From: Enterococcus mundtii
GTDB taxonomy: Bacteria; Bacillota; Bacilli; Lactobacillales; Enterococcaceae
Reading direction: 5' to 3'
DNA length: 64,000 bases
NCBI RefSeq assembly: GCF_002813755.1
Contig: NZ_CP018061.1
Coordinates: forward strand, 359,001 to 423,000
Position 1 is the first letter of the stretch; each line of letters begins with the position of its first letter. Below the pieces are notes generated by a model. It saw only the letters and a list, made by a program, of their open reading frames with translations, ran no database searches and was not told the origin of the DNA. This document shows positions 18,067 to 27,962 of the stretch, piece after piece. The position numbers were made by a program, and so were the translations under genes.

Positions 18067-18741
18067 TTGAATATAAAACAAACAATCGATTATTTAAAAG
18101 AGTTTGATATAACAATGACAGCTGCCGGATTACGAGCAGCAATACGGAGAGGTTATATTTCTGGGGCTGAGCAAACTTCTGAAAAGGGAGAAATCCAACT
18201 CCCTGTTTCTAGTATATTAGACTATGCGTTAAATAAAACAAATAATAAATTTTCGATTTATAGAGCAGGGTTTGAATCTGCCAAAGAACGCTATGAAAAG
18301 AATTTGATCGTACATGATTTGGATAGTAAGTACAGGAAATCATTCCTGTTTGAAGCATCGCACACTGATCATTATCATTACCTAGTCAATAATTTCAACA
18401 AAGGATTTTCGAGGTTTTATTTAAAAATGGATTGGGAGCATGCAATTATTCATTTAAAATGTGATGTATCAGAAGGTGGTACTTCGGCTGTGAACCAAGC
18501 GAGTGAATTCTTGATTTTGGATATTCTATCTAAATTGAATGATGAGGTTACTGAAGAAGCAGTGAAAAACACGAAGTTATTTATCTATATCGATTCTTCA
18601 AATGGAGATTCTAAAAAAGTAAATCTACTTAGCTATGGATTCCATGGGAAGGATGAAAAGTGGGATTTTGGCGTTCTGGATGACGAGAAAATGTCGAACT
18701 TGATCTATAGAGAGTTTATGAAGATAGGTATGGCTAGGTAG
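18067..18741 (+). CDS. Unknown protein with an N-terminal HTH-like segment
   Basis: A 224-aa cytoplasmic protein of no family I recognise. The start is best placed at TTG 18067 (MNIKQTIDYL) because TGAGGTG lies seven bases upstream; an in-frame ATG at 18034 has no ribosome-binding site. Residues 1-60 (TIDYLKEFDITMTAAGLRAAIRRGYI ... LPVSSILDYAL) resemble the helix-turn-helix of excisionase- or MerR-like proteins that read a helix plus a wing. The rest is mixed alpha/beta. It sits alone beside the repeat cluster and the surface-protein island, so it may be an accessory or mobile-element remnant. Confidence 0.55.
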   Translation: MNIKQTIDYLKEFDITMTAAGLRAAIRRGYISGAEQTSEKGEIQLPVSSILDYALNKTNNKFSIYRAGFESAKERYEKNLIVHDLDSKYRKSFLFEASHTDHYHYLVNNFNKGFSRFYLKMDWEHAIIHLKCDVSEGGTSAVNQASEFLILDILSKLNDEVTEEAVKNTKLFIYIDSSNGDSKKVNLLSYGFHGKDEKWDFGVLDDEKMSNLIYREFMKIGMAR

Positions 18742-18798
18742 GTTAAGGAAAACGAAATGTTAGGATATTAAAAATATTAATATTATTTGGAGAATAAA

Positions 18799-18853
18799 AA
18801 AGAGACTAAGATGCTATCAGAAAATCAATCTGGTAATATCTAAGTCTCTCTTT
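18799..18853. terminator. Terminator between convergent genes
   Basis: A roughly 20-bp stem with a few mismatches (18799-18820 with 18830-18853) has A/T tails on both sides. It serves the HTH-like gene and the minus-strand secreted protein. Confidence 0.7.
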
Positions 18854-18911
18854 AGTGCAAAAAATTGTGAAATCGAAAGTTTATAGTTATGCTAAATTCT
18901 GTAGAATCTTT

Positions 18912-19835
18912 CTAAGCCACAGTCACGTTAACTGTACGTTCATGTCCAGATGCTGATACAAAAGTCATTTGATAGACACCGGCTTCTTTTGTATTTACAT
19001 TGCTCGATTTTACTGTCACTTCATCTAGTTCGCCATTTTTATCAATTGCGACTACTCCTGCTTTGAAAATAGCAAGTTCATCAGTTAACTCTGTATTAAG
19101 ATTGATCGAAAAATCTGAAGCAAGAATTCCTGAGTAATCATCAGTATTCAAAATAGAGATTGATGAAGAATCACTCATAAATTTGCTTGAAGGAGATTCA
19201 GCGCTTTTCATGTAAACTGTTGTCCCTGCTTGATAACCGCTTAATAATTCAAGTTGTGAAGCAGGCACATCAAATGTTCCATCTGTATCTACTGTAACTG
19301 TAATATAGTTATTATAATCAGGACTAGTACTTACATACACATTTGCACCAGGATAAGCAGTTCCTTCGATGGTATCTCCATAATAGACCCCACCTTTATT
19401 TCCTGAGATATTTCCTCTAGTAACTAGTGGTTTTTCGTAATTAACAACTACTTTAGTTGTAGCTCCATAAGATGTACCTTCAGCATTACCACTTCTCAAA
19501 TAAAGTGTATCCCCAGGTTTAAGATTCAATTGTCTGATATAGGTGTTCGATAAGTGGAATTCACCTGTTAAATAATTATTTGTTCGAACAGATACAGATT
19601 GTGCAAAGTCACTTGTGTTTGATGCGTAGATAGTAGAGTTAGGAGTAGCAAAGCCCGATAGTTCGCTACCAAAATGATATTTTCCAACATTAATTGTATA
19701 GTTTCCAGTATTAGATGAAATGCCAGAATTTACTGTGTCTGCTGAAATCATACTTGTACTTACTAATGGCGTAGCAACCATTCCAGCAGCTAAAAACATT
19801 TTTAATAATTTATTTTTTCCTTTTTTATTCGTCAT
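18912..19835 (-). CDS. Secreted Ig-like protein without wall anchor, 307 aa
   Basis: It begins with a signal peptide (KNKLLKMFLAAGMVATPL ... ISA) like those of the two large Ig-like proteins. Two beta-rich bacterial-Ig-like modules follow (about residues 45-130 and 135-230, each with a GDTxYLxS or GTTVYMKS ending). The last is an Ig-like domain of the type seen repeatedly in those proteins (SDFSINLNTELTDELAIFKAGVVA ... AGVYQMTFVSASGHERTVNVTV). It ends right after this domain, with no LPXTG, so it is presumably released. The second ATG (19833-19835) is chosen because AAGGA lies five bases before it; the first ATG (19839-19841) overlaps that site. Confidence 0.75.
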   Translation of the reverse strand: MTNKKGKNKLLKMFLAAGMVATPLVSTSMISADTVNSGISSNTGNYTINVGKYHFGSELSGFATPNSTIYASNTSDFAQSVSVRTNNYLTGEFHLSNTYIRQLNLKPGDTLYLRSGNAEGTSYGATTKVVVNYEKPLVTRGNISGNKGGVYYGDTIEGTAYPGANVYVSTSPDYNNYITVTVDTDGTFDVPASQLELLSGYQAGTTVYMKSAESPSSKFMSDSSSISILNTDDYSGILASDFSINLNTELTDELAIFKAGVVAIDKNGELDEVTVKSSNVNTKEAGVYQMTFVSASGHERTVNVTVA

Positions 19836-19862
19836 AAACATCCTTCTTTCAAAAATATAATG

Positions 19863-19878
19863 GGTATTAGCTAATACC
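19863..19878. promoter_or_regulatory. 16-bp perfect palindrome upstream of the secreted-protein gene
   Basis: GGTATTAGCTAATACC lies 28 bp before the start codon of the minus-strand gene. It could be an operator or a leader hairpin. The rest of the 700-bp divergent spacer (19879-20551) is AT-rich and shows no gene. Confidence 0.35.
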
Positions 19879-20551
19879 TACTATATTCTATAAAAATAAA
19901 TACATAATTAGTGATCAATAAATGTTTTTTTAAATGGTTAAAAACGTTATAAAATAAAAGGTTTGTTGTTTTTATAATGTATTATTGTGTCTAAAATAAA
20001 AAATATTTACTATTTTTTTGTTCTATTTAATTCTACATTTATCGTTTTATTATTTTGTAATATTTTGTTTTAAATATAACGAATGATAAAATGATCGGTT
20101 GCTATTTGATGACCCAATTATATTTAATACTATGACTAGTTCAGAAATCGAATCTTAACTAGATTTTACATATTAAGATGTTTTGATTGAACACTAAGCT
20201 ATTCTTCTGAAGCCGTAAGAGCAAACAAATAAATCGTATGCTATCTTTAAAAAAACTTTATAGTTGAAATAATAAACTAGCTTACATGCGGTTTAAAAAT
20301 GACATAACTTATCCATTTCTTGTTTCCTCATTATTTAACTACTCTTCTTACTGCTGGAATTTTTCTGAATGCATAAGCTATGAGTAAAAAAACACAGCTA
20401 TCTATTTTTCGGAATTTAATAAAACTAAAAATGAGTGCCCTGTAACTAATCAATCTATTATCATTTTGAAGTCACTAGTTAGAGTAAATTTGTTCAGTAG
20501 TCTAATTAGTTTCAGAAATTGTAAGATCAAAAAAATAAAAGGTGGTAAAAA

Positions 20552-23500
20552 ATGGATAAGAAAAAACAGATTCGGTTGGCATCATCAATTTTAGCAATTG
20601 GTCTATTAACAAATGCTTCACTACAAGCACCTATAGCTCATGCCCAAGATAATCTAGTCGCTTCAGCAAATACTAATATGTTATTAAGCAAAAATCCTGT
20701 AGGTGAGAAAATAAATATTGTGAATGGTGATTTTGAATCACCAGTTATAAAAGATAGCGTGTCTAACATTATACCGCAAGAAGAATTTCCAGGATGGAAA
20801 ACAACAGCTTCAGATGGACAAATTGAATTACAATCGAATGGTTTTGAAAAAATGACAACGAATAGTGGACGTCAATGGGCAGAACTAAATGCCAATGTTT
20901 CAGGTGCTCTTTATCAAGATATCCCCACAACTCCTGGTGCTGTAATCTATTGGCAGATTTCTCATCGAGGTCGACAAGGAACAGATACCGCAGCTGTAAA
21001 ATTTGGAGCACCCGGTAGTAACTTAGAAACCATCGAAACGATGAAGACTGGAACGGAATGGCAGACATACAGTGGATATTACACGATACCTGAAGGACAA
21101 ACGACTACAAGATTTCAATTTGAAGCAGTTGCAACATCAACTGGAGACAAAAGTATAGGAAATCTAATAGATAATGTAGTGTTTACAAATGAATACACCC
21201 CTACTGCTGAAGCGGAACCAGTTACTGTAAATTACGTAGATGAACAAGGGAATCAATTGGCTCCGTCTGAAACATTAAATGGAAAGATTGGTGAAAACTA
21301 TACAACGACACCAAAAGAAATCGAAAATTATGTATTGAAGGAAACACCAAAAAATGCGAATGGAATATTTAGCAATCAAGCGCAAACGGTAACGTATGTG
21401 TATGAAAAAGCGGAAGGTGGCACGGTCACTGTCAATTATGTAGACGAGGAAGGAAATAAATTAGCGGATCCAGAAACATTAACCGGAAAAATTGGCGAAA
21501 ATTACCAAACGAGTGCTAAAGATATTCCAAACTATGTGTTGAAAGAAACGCCAAGTAATGCACAAGGTACATTTAGTGACCAAGCACAAACCGTAACGTA
21601 TGTGTATGAAAAAGCGGAAGGTGGCACGGTCACTGTCAATTATGTAGACGAGGAAGGAAATAAATTAGCGGATCCAGAAACATTAACCGGAAAAATTGGC
21701 GAAAATTACCAAACGAGTGCTAAAGATATTCCAAACTATGTGTTGAAAGAAACGCCAAGTAATGCACAAGGTACATTTAGTGACCAAGCACAAACCGTAA
21801 CGTATGTGTATGAAAAAGCGGAAGGTGGCACGGTCACTGTCAATTATGTAGACGAGGAAGGAAATAAATTAGCGGATCCAGAAACATTAACCGGAAAAAT
21901 TGGCGAAAATTACCAAACGAGTGCTAAAGATATTCCAAACTATGTGTTGAAAGAAACGCCAAGTAATGCACAAGGTACATTTAGTGACCAAGCACAAACC
22001 GTAACGTATGTGTATGAAAAAGCGGAAGGTGGCACGGTCACTGTCAATTATGTAGACGAGGAAGGAAATAAATTAGCGGATCCAGAAACATTAACCGGAA
22101 AAATTGGCGAAAATTACCAAACGAGTGCTAAAGATATTCCAAACTATGTGTTGAAAGAAACGCCAAGTAATGCACAAGGTACATTTAGTGACCAAGCACA
22201 AACCGTAACGTATGTGTATGAAAAAGCGGAAGGTGGCACGGTCACTGTCAATTATGTAGACGAAGACGGAAATAAATTAGCGGATCCAGAAACATTAACC
22301 GGAAAAATTGGCGAAAATTACCAAACGAGTGCTAAAGATATTCCAAACTATGTGTTGAAAGAAACGCCAAGTAATGCACAAGGCACATTTAGTGACCAAG
22401 CACAAACCGTAACGTATGTGTATGAAAAAGCCGAAGGAGAAGCTGTAACCGTCAATTATGTAGACGAAGACGGCAAAGCTTTAGCAGATCCAGAAACATT
22501 AACCGGAAAAATCGGTGAAAGTTATGAAACGGCACCAAAAGAAATCAAAGACTATGTAGTAAAAGAAACACCAAAAAATGCCAAAGGTACTTTTAGTGAT
22601 CAAGCACAAACGGTAACGTATGTGTATGAAAAAGCAGAAGGCGAAGCAGTAACCATCAACTATGTAGACGAAGAGGGGAACGCCTTAGCAGATCCAGAAA
22701 CATTAACCGGAAAAATCGGTGAAAGTTATGAAACGGCACCAAAAGAAATCAAAGACTATGTAGTAAAAGAAACACCAAAAAATGCCAAAGGAACTTTTAG
22801 TGATCAAGCACAAACGGTAACGTATGTGTATGAAAAAGTAGAAGGTGAAGCAGTGACTGTCAACTATGTAGACGAAGAAGGGAACGCCTTAGCAGATCCC
22901 GATACATTGACTGGAAAGATCGGTGAAAGCTACGAAACGAGACCAAAAGAAATCAAAGACTATGTAGTAAAAGAAACACCAAAAAATGCCAAAGGTACTT
23001 TTAGTGATCAAGCACAAACGGTAACGTATGTGTATGAAAAAGTAGAAGGTGAAGCAGTGACTGTCAACTATGTAGACGAAGAAGGGAACGCCTTAGCAGA
23101 TCCCGATACATTGACCGGAAAAATCGGTGAAAGTTATGAAACGGCATCAAAAGAAATCAAAGACTATGTAGTAAAAGAAACACCAAAAAATGCCCAAGGA
23201 ACTTTTAGTGATCAAGCACAAACGGTAACATATGTCTACGAAAAAGCGGAAGGTGAAGCAGTGACAGTCAATTATGTAGACGAAGACGGCAAAGCTTTAG
23301 CAGATCCAGAAACATTAACCGGAAAAATTGGTGAAAGTTATGAAACGGCACCAAAAGAAATCAAAGACTATGTAGTAAAAGAAACACCAAAAAATGCCCA
23401 AGGAACTTTTAGTGACCAAGCACAAACCGTAACATATGTCTACGAAAAAAACGAAGGAGAAGCTTTAATTATTAATTACGTGGAGAAGGACAAAAATTCA

Positions 23501-23671
23501 GTTCCTACAAAAATTAGTAATAGCCACCAATCAACGCCAAAGACTTATCCAAAAACAGGAGAAAATCAAAATGTTTCTACGCTCTATTCTCTTTCAGGGA
23601 TAACAGCTGTATTCTTAGCAGCATGGGTTTATTTGAAGCGTCGATTGAAAAATACGAAAATTGATCATTAA
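20552..23671 (+). CDS. MucBP-repeat adhesin with YPKTG sortase signal
   Basis: A wall-anchored surface protein of 1039 aa, probably binding mucus or host glycans. In order: signal peptide (about 1-31, AHA cleavage); a jelly-roll-like domain at about 57-215 (NGDFESPV, FPGWKTT, HRGRQGTD), common in Gram-positive adhesins and likely carbohydrate-binding; eleven MucBP repeats of exactly 68 aa (224-971); a short linker; the sortase signal YPKTG (999-1003), hydrophobic span and KRRLK tail. Repeats 2-5 are identical in protein sequence. AAAGGTGG precedes the ATG. The anchor has Y where LPXTG has L. It stands as a single gene with a terminator. Confidence 0.9.
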   Translation: MDKKKQIRLASSILAIGLLTNASLQAPIAHAQDNLVASANTNMLLSKNPVGEKINIVNGDFESPVIKDSVSNIIPQEEFPGWKTTASDGQIELQSNGFEKMTTNSGRQWAELNANVSGALYQDIPTTPGAVIYWQISHRGRQGTDTAAVKFGAPGSNLETIETMKTGTEWQTYSGYYTIPEGQTTTRFQFEAVATSTGDKSIGNLIDNVVFTNEYTPTAEAEPVTVNYVDEQGNQLAPSETLNGKIGENYTTTPKEIENYVLKETPKNANGIFSNQAQTVTYVYEKAEGGTVTVNYVDEEGNKLADPETLTGKIGENYQTSAKDIPNYVLKETPSNAQGTFSDQAQTVTYVYEKAEGGTVTVNYVDEEGNKLADPETLTGKIGENYQTSAKDIPNYVLKETPSNAQGTFSDQAQTVTYVYEKAEGGTVTVNYVDEEGNKLADPETLTGKIGENYQTSAKDIPNYVLKETPSNAQGTFSDQAQTVTYVYEKAEGGTVTVNYVDEEGNKLADPETLTGKIGENYQTSAKDIPNYVLKETPSNAQGTFSDQAQTVTYVYEKAEGGTVTVNYVDEDGNKLADPETLTGKIGENYQTSAKDIPNYVLKETPSNAQGTFSDQAQTVTYVYEKAEGEAVTVNYVDEDGKALADPETLTGKIGESYETAPKEIKDYVVKETPKNAKGTFSDQAQTVTYVYEKAEGEAVTINYVDEEGNALADPETLTGKIGESYETAPKEIKDYVVKETPKNAKGTFSDQAQTVTYVYEKVEGEAVTVNYVDEEGNALADPDTLTGKIGESYETRPKEIKDYVVKETPKNAKGTFSDQAQTVTYVYEKVEGEAVTVNYVDEEGNALADPDTLTGKIGESYETASKEIKDYVVKETPKNAQGTFSDQAQTVTYVYEKAEGEAVTVNYVDEDGKALADPETLTGKIGESYETAPKEIKDYVVKETPKNAQGTFSDQAQTVTYVYEKNEGEALIINYVEKDKNSVPTKISNSHQSTPKTYPKTGENQNVSTLYSLSGITAVFLAAWVYLKRRLKNTKIDH
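21221..23464 (+). repeat. Eleven tandem 204-bp repeats encoding MucBP domains
   Basis: The VTVNYVDE codons recur every 204 bp without exception. Copies 2-5 are practically identical in DNA, copies 7-11 form a second, slightly diverged subgroup, and copy 1 is the most different. This suggests recent internal amplification. Confidence 0.92.
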
Positions 23672-23717
23672 TTATTAATAAAATTCCAACTAGACAGTAG
23701 TTGGTAAATACGAATAG

Positions 23718-23765
23718 AACACCTGAGAAATCACGAAAAATAGATTATTTCTCAGGTGTTTTTTT
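23718..23765 (+). terminator. Terminator of the MucBP adhesin gene
   Basis: A perfect 14-bp stem (23718-23731 with 23747-23760) is followed by seven Ts. Confidence 0.85.
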
Positions 23766-24011
23766 GTTTAATAGATGTTTCGTCAAATCATTCATTTTAT
23801 TAGGCTCTTCGATCAATGAGATGAGAGAGTTTAATTGGGGAAAATTGTAATAGCTGAGCATAGTAGTGAAAAGAATTGAATGCTAATTAATCAATGGTAA
23901 CCATTTTTTTCTTTTAAAAAGTACTATAAAAGAATTCTTTACATATGATGGAACAATTATTATACACCCATAGGATCATCCAAACCTAAACAATTAGATG
24001 GAGGGAAACAT

Positions 24012-27000
24012 GTGAGTAAAAAAAGATTAACGAAAAAAAGGAAAAAGCAATTATTAGCTATGTTTATGGCTACTGGAATGATGACACAATCATTTATTGG
24101 TAGTGTAGAAATATTTGCTGAGGAAGCTGTTTCGAGTAGAAATATCACAGAAACATTTGCTAAAAAAGAACAATCAATAAATTTTACACATATAGCTAAT
24201 GATGCTACAAACTGTGAAATAATTGGAGTTTCTATTGATGAGAATGGGCATTTACGTGTGAAAAAAACGCTTGGAATGGCAGTTGAGAAACATTATAGTA
24301 TCTATGGTTATGGAAGTACGAATGATCCAAATGAAATGGAATTAATCGATGAGATGAATCCAGAGAGTTACTCAGACTTGTCAATACTGATTAGTAACAA
24401 AACAGTAAAAGAATATCCAATTTATAACTGTTATTTTATCCAATCAGAAAATGGTAAAAATTTAGTGTCAATTAACTTAGCCGACTTAGCAGATTTTATA
24501 AATCAGGGAGATCTTACAGCTAATAATGCAACAGTTGAATATGGATCAACATGGAATGATGACGTGGCAAAACAAGTAACAGGTGTAAAAGCTACTGATA
24601 AATATGGCAATGACGTGACAAGTAATGTGAGTGTATCTGGAAATGTAGATACAACGAAACCAGGAGACTATAAGGTGACATTTTCTTCACCCGACTTAGG
24701 TAAAGAAAAAACAGTGAATGTAACAGTAAAAGCATCACAAGGAAAAGCAGCGACACCAGTATTTAATACACCATACATTTATGGAGATGACTTGGTAGGT
24801 AAAACTTCTCCTAATGCAACTGCGCAATTACGTATCGCTCAACTAGAAGATATTCAGATGACTGTTAGAGCAGATTCGAATGGGAATTTCCAATTTAGTG
24901 GACAATTTTTAGAAAATTATCCTGATTATAAAGTTGGAAATCAACTTTATGTTACTGCTTCATTTACTGCTGATATGGGGACAGACGAGACAACTAGTGA
25001 TATGACAACAGTAACGATTGAAGAAAATCATACTTCAATTGAAGCAAATGATTTTAATGTTGACTATGGGTTTGATTTAACAGACGAAGTAGCAATTGAA
25101 AAAGCTGGTGCAAAAGCAACTGACAAATACGGGAAATCAGAAGGTGTCAAAGTCAAAGAAAGTAATGTAGACACTTCAAAAACTGGTGAATATAGTCTCA
25201 CGTTTATCTCTGATTCAGGGAAAGAAAAAACAGTCAAGGTAACAGTCACAGAGCAAGAAGTGACAAAACCAAATGCACCAGTAATCCAATCAACGCCTTA
25301 CTATTATGATGATACTTTGATTGGAGAGATTGCACCTGGTTTGACGGCAAAAGTCTATCCTGCCGGTGGAAATCCGAATAACGCATTAGCATTTGAAACT
25401 GCATCTGGTACATTTGCATTTACTGCAGATGAAATGAAGAAAGCTTTTGGGAATCAATATAGTACTGGGAACCTTTTGGCAGTGGTTGCTTATGATAAAA
25501 CAACAGGAGAGACAAGTGATGTCACACCAGTGATGATTCTACCTAAAGCACCTACGCTTGAAGCTGAGTCAACCATCCATGTTGCGTACGGAAGTGACTG
25601 GAATGATGATATTGCTAAGAAACAAGCTAAAGTGAAAGCAACAGATGTAGAAGGAAATGATGTGACGAAAGATGTGAAAGTTAAAAGCAATCCAGTCGAT
25701 ACGTCAAAACCAGGGAACTACACAGTGGAATTTAGCGTGACAGAAAATGGATTGACAACGACCGCGAAAACAACCGTCATTGTTGACGAGAAACAAGTGA
25801 TTGGGTCCGAACCAGTTATCCATGCCTCGGATACAACCTATCAAGTTGGGGAAACATTAAATCCGCTTTTAGGTGTAACCGCTGAAGATCCAGAAGACGG
25901 CGATTTAACCGCTCAAGTCAAAGCAGATGCTTCTGGAGTCAATATGTCTAAAGCAGGCGATTATGAGTTGAAATTATCTGTCACAGATAAAGACGGCAAT
26001 ACGACTGAACAAACAGTGACAGTCCATGTGGTTGATCAAGTAACAGATGGCCCAGTGATCAAAGGAGCAGATGACACAAGTATTGATTTAAACGCTAAAT
26101 TTGATCCGTTAACAGGTGTCACTGCTCAGGACAGTCAAGGCAATGATTTAACTGAACATTTGACATATACAGGTACGGTGGATACCTCAACGACAGGAGA
26201 GTATACGATCAAGTATTATATATATGATAAAGACGGAAAAGTGGCGACCACTGAACGTAAAGTGACAGTGAATGAGCCAACAGTCGAACCTACGATTGAA
26301 GCGCATGATTTCGAAGTGGATTATGGCTTTGATCTAACCGATGAAGCAGCCATTGAAAAAGCCGAAGCAAAGGCAACTGACAAATACGGGAAAGAAGAAG
26401 CTGTCACAGTCAAAGAAAATAAGGTTGATACAAATAAAGCAGGTGAATACAGTATCACCTTTGTGTCTGCATCAGGAAAAGAAACAACAGTCAAAGTGAC
26501 AGTGAAAGATCAGGCACCAATGAAACCAACGATTGATCCAATCAAAGAAGGTGCAGGTAAAGTGACTGGGCAAGGACAGGCCGGTGATAAAATTGTCATC
26601 ACCGTTGGCGGAGCAGAAGTTGGAACAGGAACAGTGAATGACGATGGTAAATTTGAGATTTTAACTGGAACTTATCGCGCAAAAGCCGGAGATGTGTATT
26701 CTGTTCAAGCATTCAATTCGGATAATGAAAGCTCTGAAGTTGTTGACGTAAAAGTTGTTACAACAGCAGGTGAAGTCAATCCAAATGATTATATGATCGG
26801 TGAATTATCTATCACTGGAACTTATTCTGGGGATGTGACAACAATAGCAGTCTTTCTAGATGGTGTTGAATTAGGGAAAACTTCTGGTGCGAATGTAGCA
26901 GATGGTCAATTTAACTTCTATGTTGGAAATCATATTAAAGATGGTCAAAAAGTCACAGTTAGTGGCTATGATAAATATGGGAAACAATTAGACAAAAAAG

Positions 27001-27515
27001 AAGTATCCATCCGTAACGGAGTGGAAGCACCAGTTGTCAATGACATTCATGAAGGAGAGACAACTGTTACTGGTACCGGTGAAGTAGGAAGTACTATTTA
27101 TGTGAAAGATCATAAAAAAAATATTATTGGACAAGCGGAAGTAAAAGAAGATGGATCATTTGAAGTAACGATTCCAGCTCAGTCGAAAGATACGAAACTG
27201 ATCGTCATGGCGAAAAAAGGGAATTTGAGAAGTGAAGACGTAAACAAAACTGTTTTAGAGGGTCTCCCAATTCAGTTGACGGTTAACGATATTTATGAAG
27301 GAGAGACGACTGTTACTGGGACAAGTGAAGTAGGAAGTACAGTTTATGTCAAAGACCACGCGAAAAATATTATTAGTCAAGCAAAAGTAAAAGAAGATGG
27401 AACGTATGAAGTGACGATCCCTGCTCAAAAGAAAGGGACTAAATTGATTGTCATGGCGAAAAAAGGAAATGTAAGAAGTGAGGATATAAATAAAACAGTT
27501 ATAGAAAATCAGTAA
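24012..27515 (+). CDS. Large secreted Ig-like protein, 1167 aa, no visible wall anchor
   Basis: An extracellular multidomain protein. Signal peptide 1-36 starts with the basic block SKKRLTKKRKKQLLAMFM; an N-terminal module (about 45-165) is shared with the genes at 1911 and 27963. About ten bacterial Ig-like domains follow. Some are of the ATDKYGK ... VDTSKxGEYSxTF type (Big_3/DUF5011-like), two HYR-like ones contain LLGVTAEDPEDGDLT, and C-terminal ones are Big_6-like (VTGTGEVGSTIYVKDH). It ends VRSEDINKTVIENQ with no LPXTG, WxL, GW or membrane span. It starts at GTG 24012 after TGGAGGG. Attachment must be non-covalent or via a partner. Function unknown; adhesion is the usual role. Confidence 0.85.
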   Translation: MSKKRLTKKRKKQLLAMFMATGMMTQSFIGSVEIFAEEAVSSRNITETFAKKEQSINFTHIANDATNCEIIGVSIDENGHLRVKKTLGMAVEKHYSIYGYGSTNDPNEMELIDEMNPESYSDLSILISNKTVKEYPIYNCYFIQSENGKNLVSINLADLADFINQGDLTANNATVEYGSTWNDDVAKQVTGVKATDKYGNDVTSNVSVSGNVDTTKPGDYKVTFSSPDLGKEKTVNVTVKASQGKAATPVFNTPYIYGDDLVGKTSPNATAQLRIAQLEDIQMTVRADSNGNFQFSGQFLENYPDYKVGNQLYVTASFTADMGTDETTSDMTTVTIEENHTSIEANDFNVDYGFDLTDEVAIEKAGAKATDKYGKSEGVKVKESNVDTSKTGEYSLTFISDSGKEKTVKVTVTEQEVTKPNAPVIQSTPYYYDDTLIGEIAPGLTAKVYPAGGNPNNALAFETASGTFAFTADEMKKAFGNQYSTGNLLAVVAYDKTTGETSDVTPVMILPKAPTLEAESTIHVAYGSDWNDDIAKKQAKVKATDVEGNDVTKDVKVKSNPVDTSKPGNYTVEFSVTENGLTTTAKTTVIVDEKQVIGSEPVIHASDTTYQVGETLNPLLGVTAEDPEDGDLTAQVKADASGVNMSKAGDYELKLSVTDKDGNTTEQTVTVHVVDQVTDGPVIKGADDTSIDLNAKFDPLTGVTAQDSQGNDLTEHLTYTGTVDTSTTGEYTIKYYIYDKDGKVATTERKVTVNEPTVEPTIEAHDFEVDYGFDLTDEAAIEKAEAKATDKYGKEEAVTVKENKVDTNKAGEYSITFVSASGKETTVKVTVKDQAPMKPTIDPIKEGAGKVTGQGQAGDKIVITVGGAEVGTGTVNDDGKFEILTGTYRAKAGDVYSVQAFNSDNESSEVVDVKVVTTAGEVNPNDYMIGELSITGTYSGDVTTIAVFLDGVELGKTSGANVADGQFNFYVGNHIKDGQKVTVSGYDKYGKQLDKKEVSIRNGVEAPVVNDIHEGETTVTGTGEVGSTIYVKDHKKNIIGQAEVKEDGSFEVTIPAQSKDTKLIVMAKKGNLRSEDVNKTVLEGLPIQLTVNDIYEGETTVTGTSEVGSTVYVKDHAKNIISQAKVKEDGTYEVTIPAQKKGTKLIVMAKKGNVRSEDINKTVIENQ

Positions 27516-27962
27516 AAATAATTGATAAATTATTTTCTTAAGTTCTTACCGTATGACTATTTTGAAAGTTGTACGATAAGATTTGTATCGATTATTAGTG
27601 AGATACAAGAGGGAATAATTTATTATGGCTATTTTTACATTTATTATTTCTTCATAATGCTAGATATATTGGTGTAGGGAAACATCCAAGCTAAAATACA
27701 CTCAGTTATATTAGTTACAAAACACTAAAGGGATCCTACCAGCAGAAAGCCCCCCACTCAATTGAACTAAATTCGCCTAATTAAACGTAAAGATGGGGAA
27801 TTCGATAGAACCAATATTTATAAATACTACTCAACAAGGAATGTAACCAATTTTTCGCTCTGAAAAATCCTAGAAATGGACGCTAAAAGAAAAGAAATCC
27901 ACTTATAATACTGAGGTCTAGATTTAGTCTAGACCTTAAGAAATAGAATAGGAGGAAAGATT
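27516..27962. other. Intergenic region with an inverted repeat before the next adhesin
   Basis: No gene is visible. At 27914-27936 a 9-bp perfect inverted repeat (AGGTCTAGA / TCTAGACCT, loop TTTAG) sits about 14 bp before the AGGAGG of the next gene. It has no U run and could be an operator or a leader hairpin. Confidence 0.4.

Noticed and set aside
21221..23464. MucBP tandem repeats as an assembly artefact
   Set aside because: The period is exact and in frame, but the copies carry distinct substitutions in order, so the array is real, although the copy number may be uncertain.
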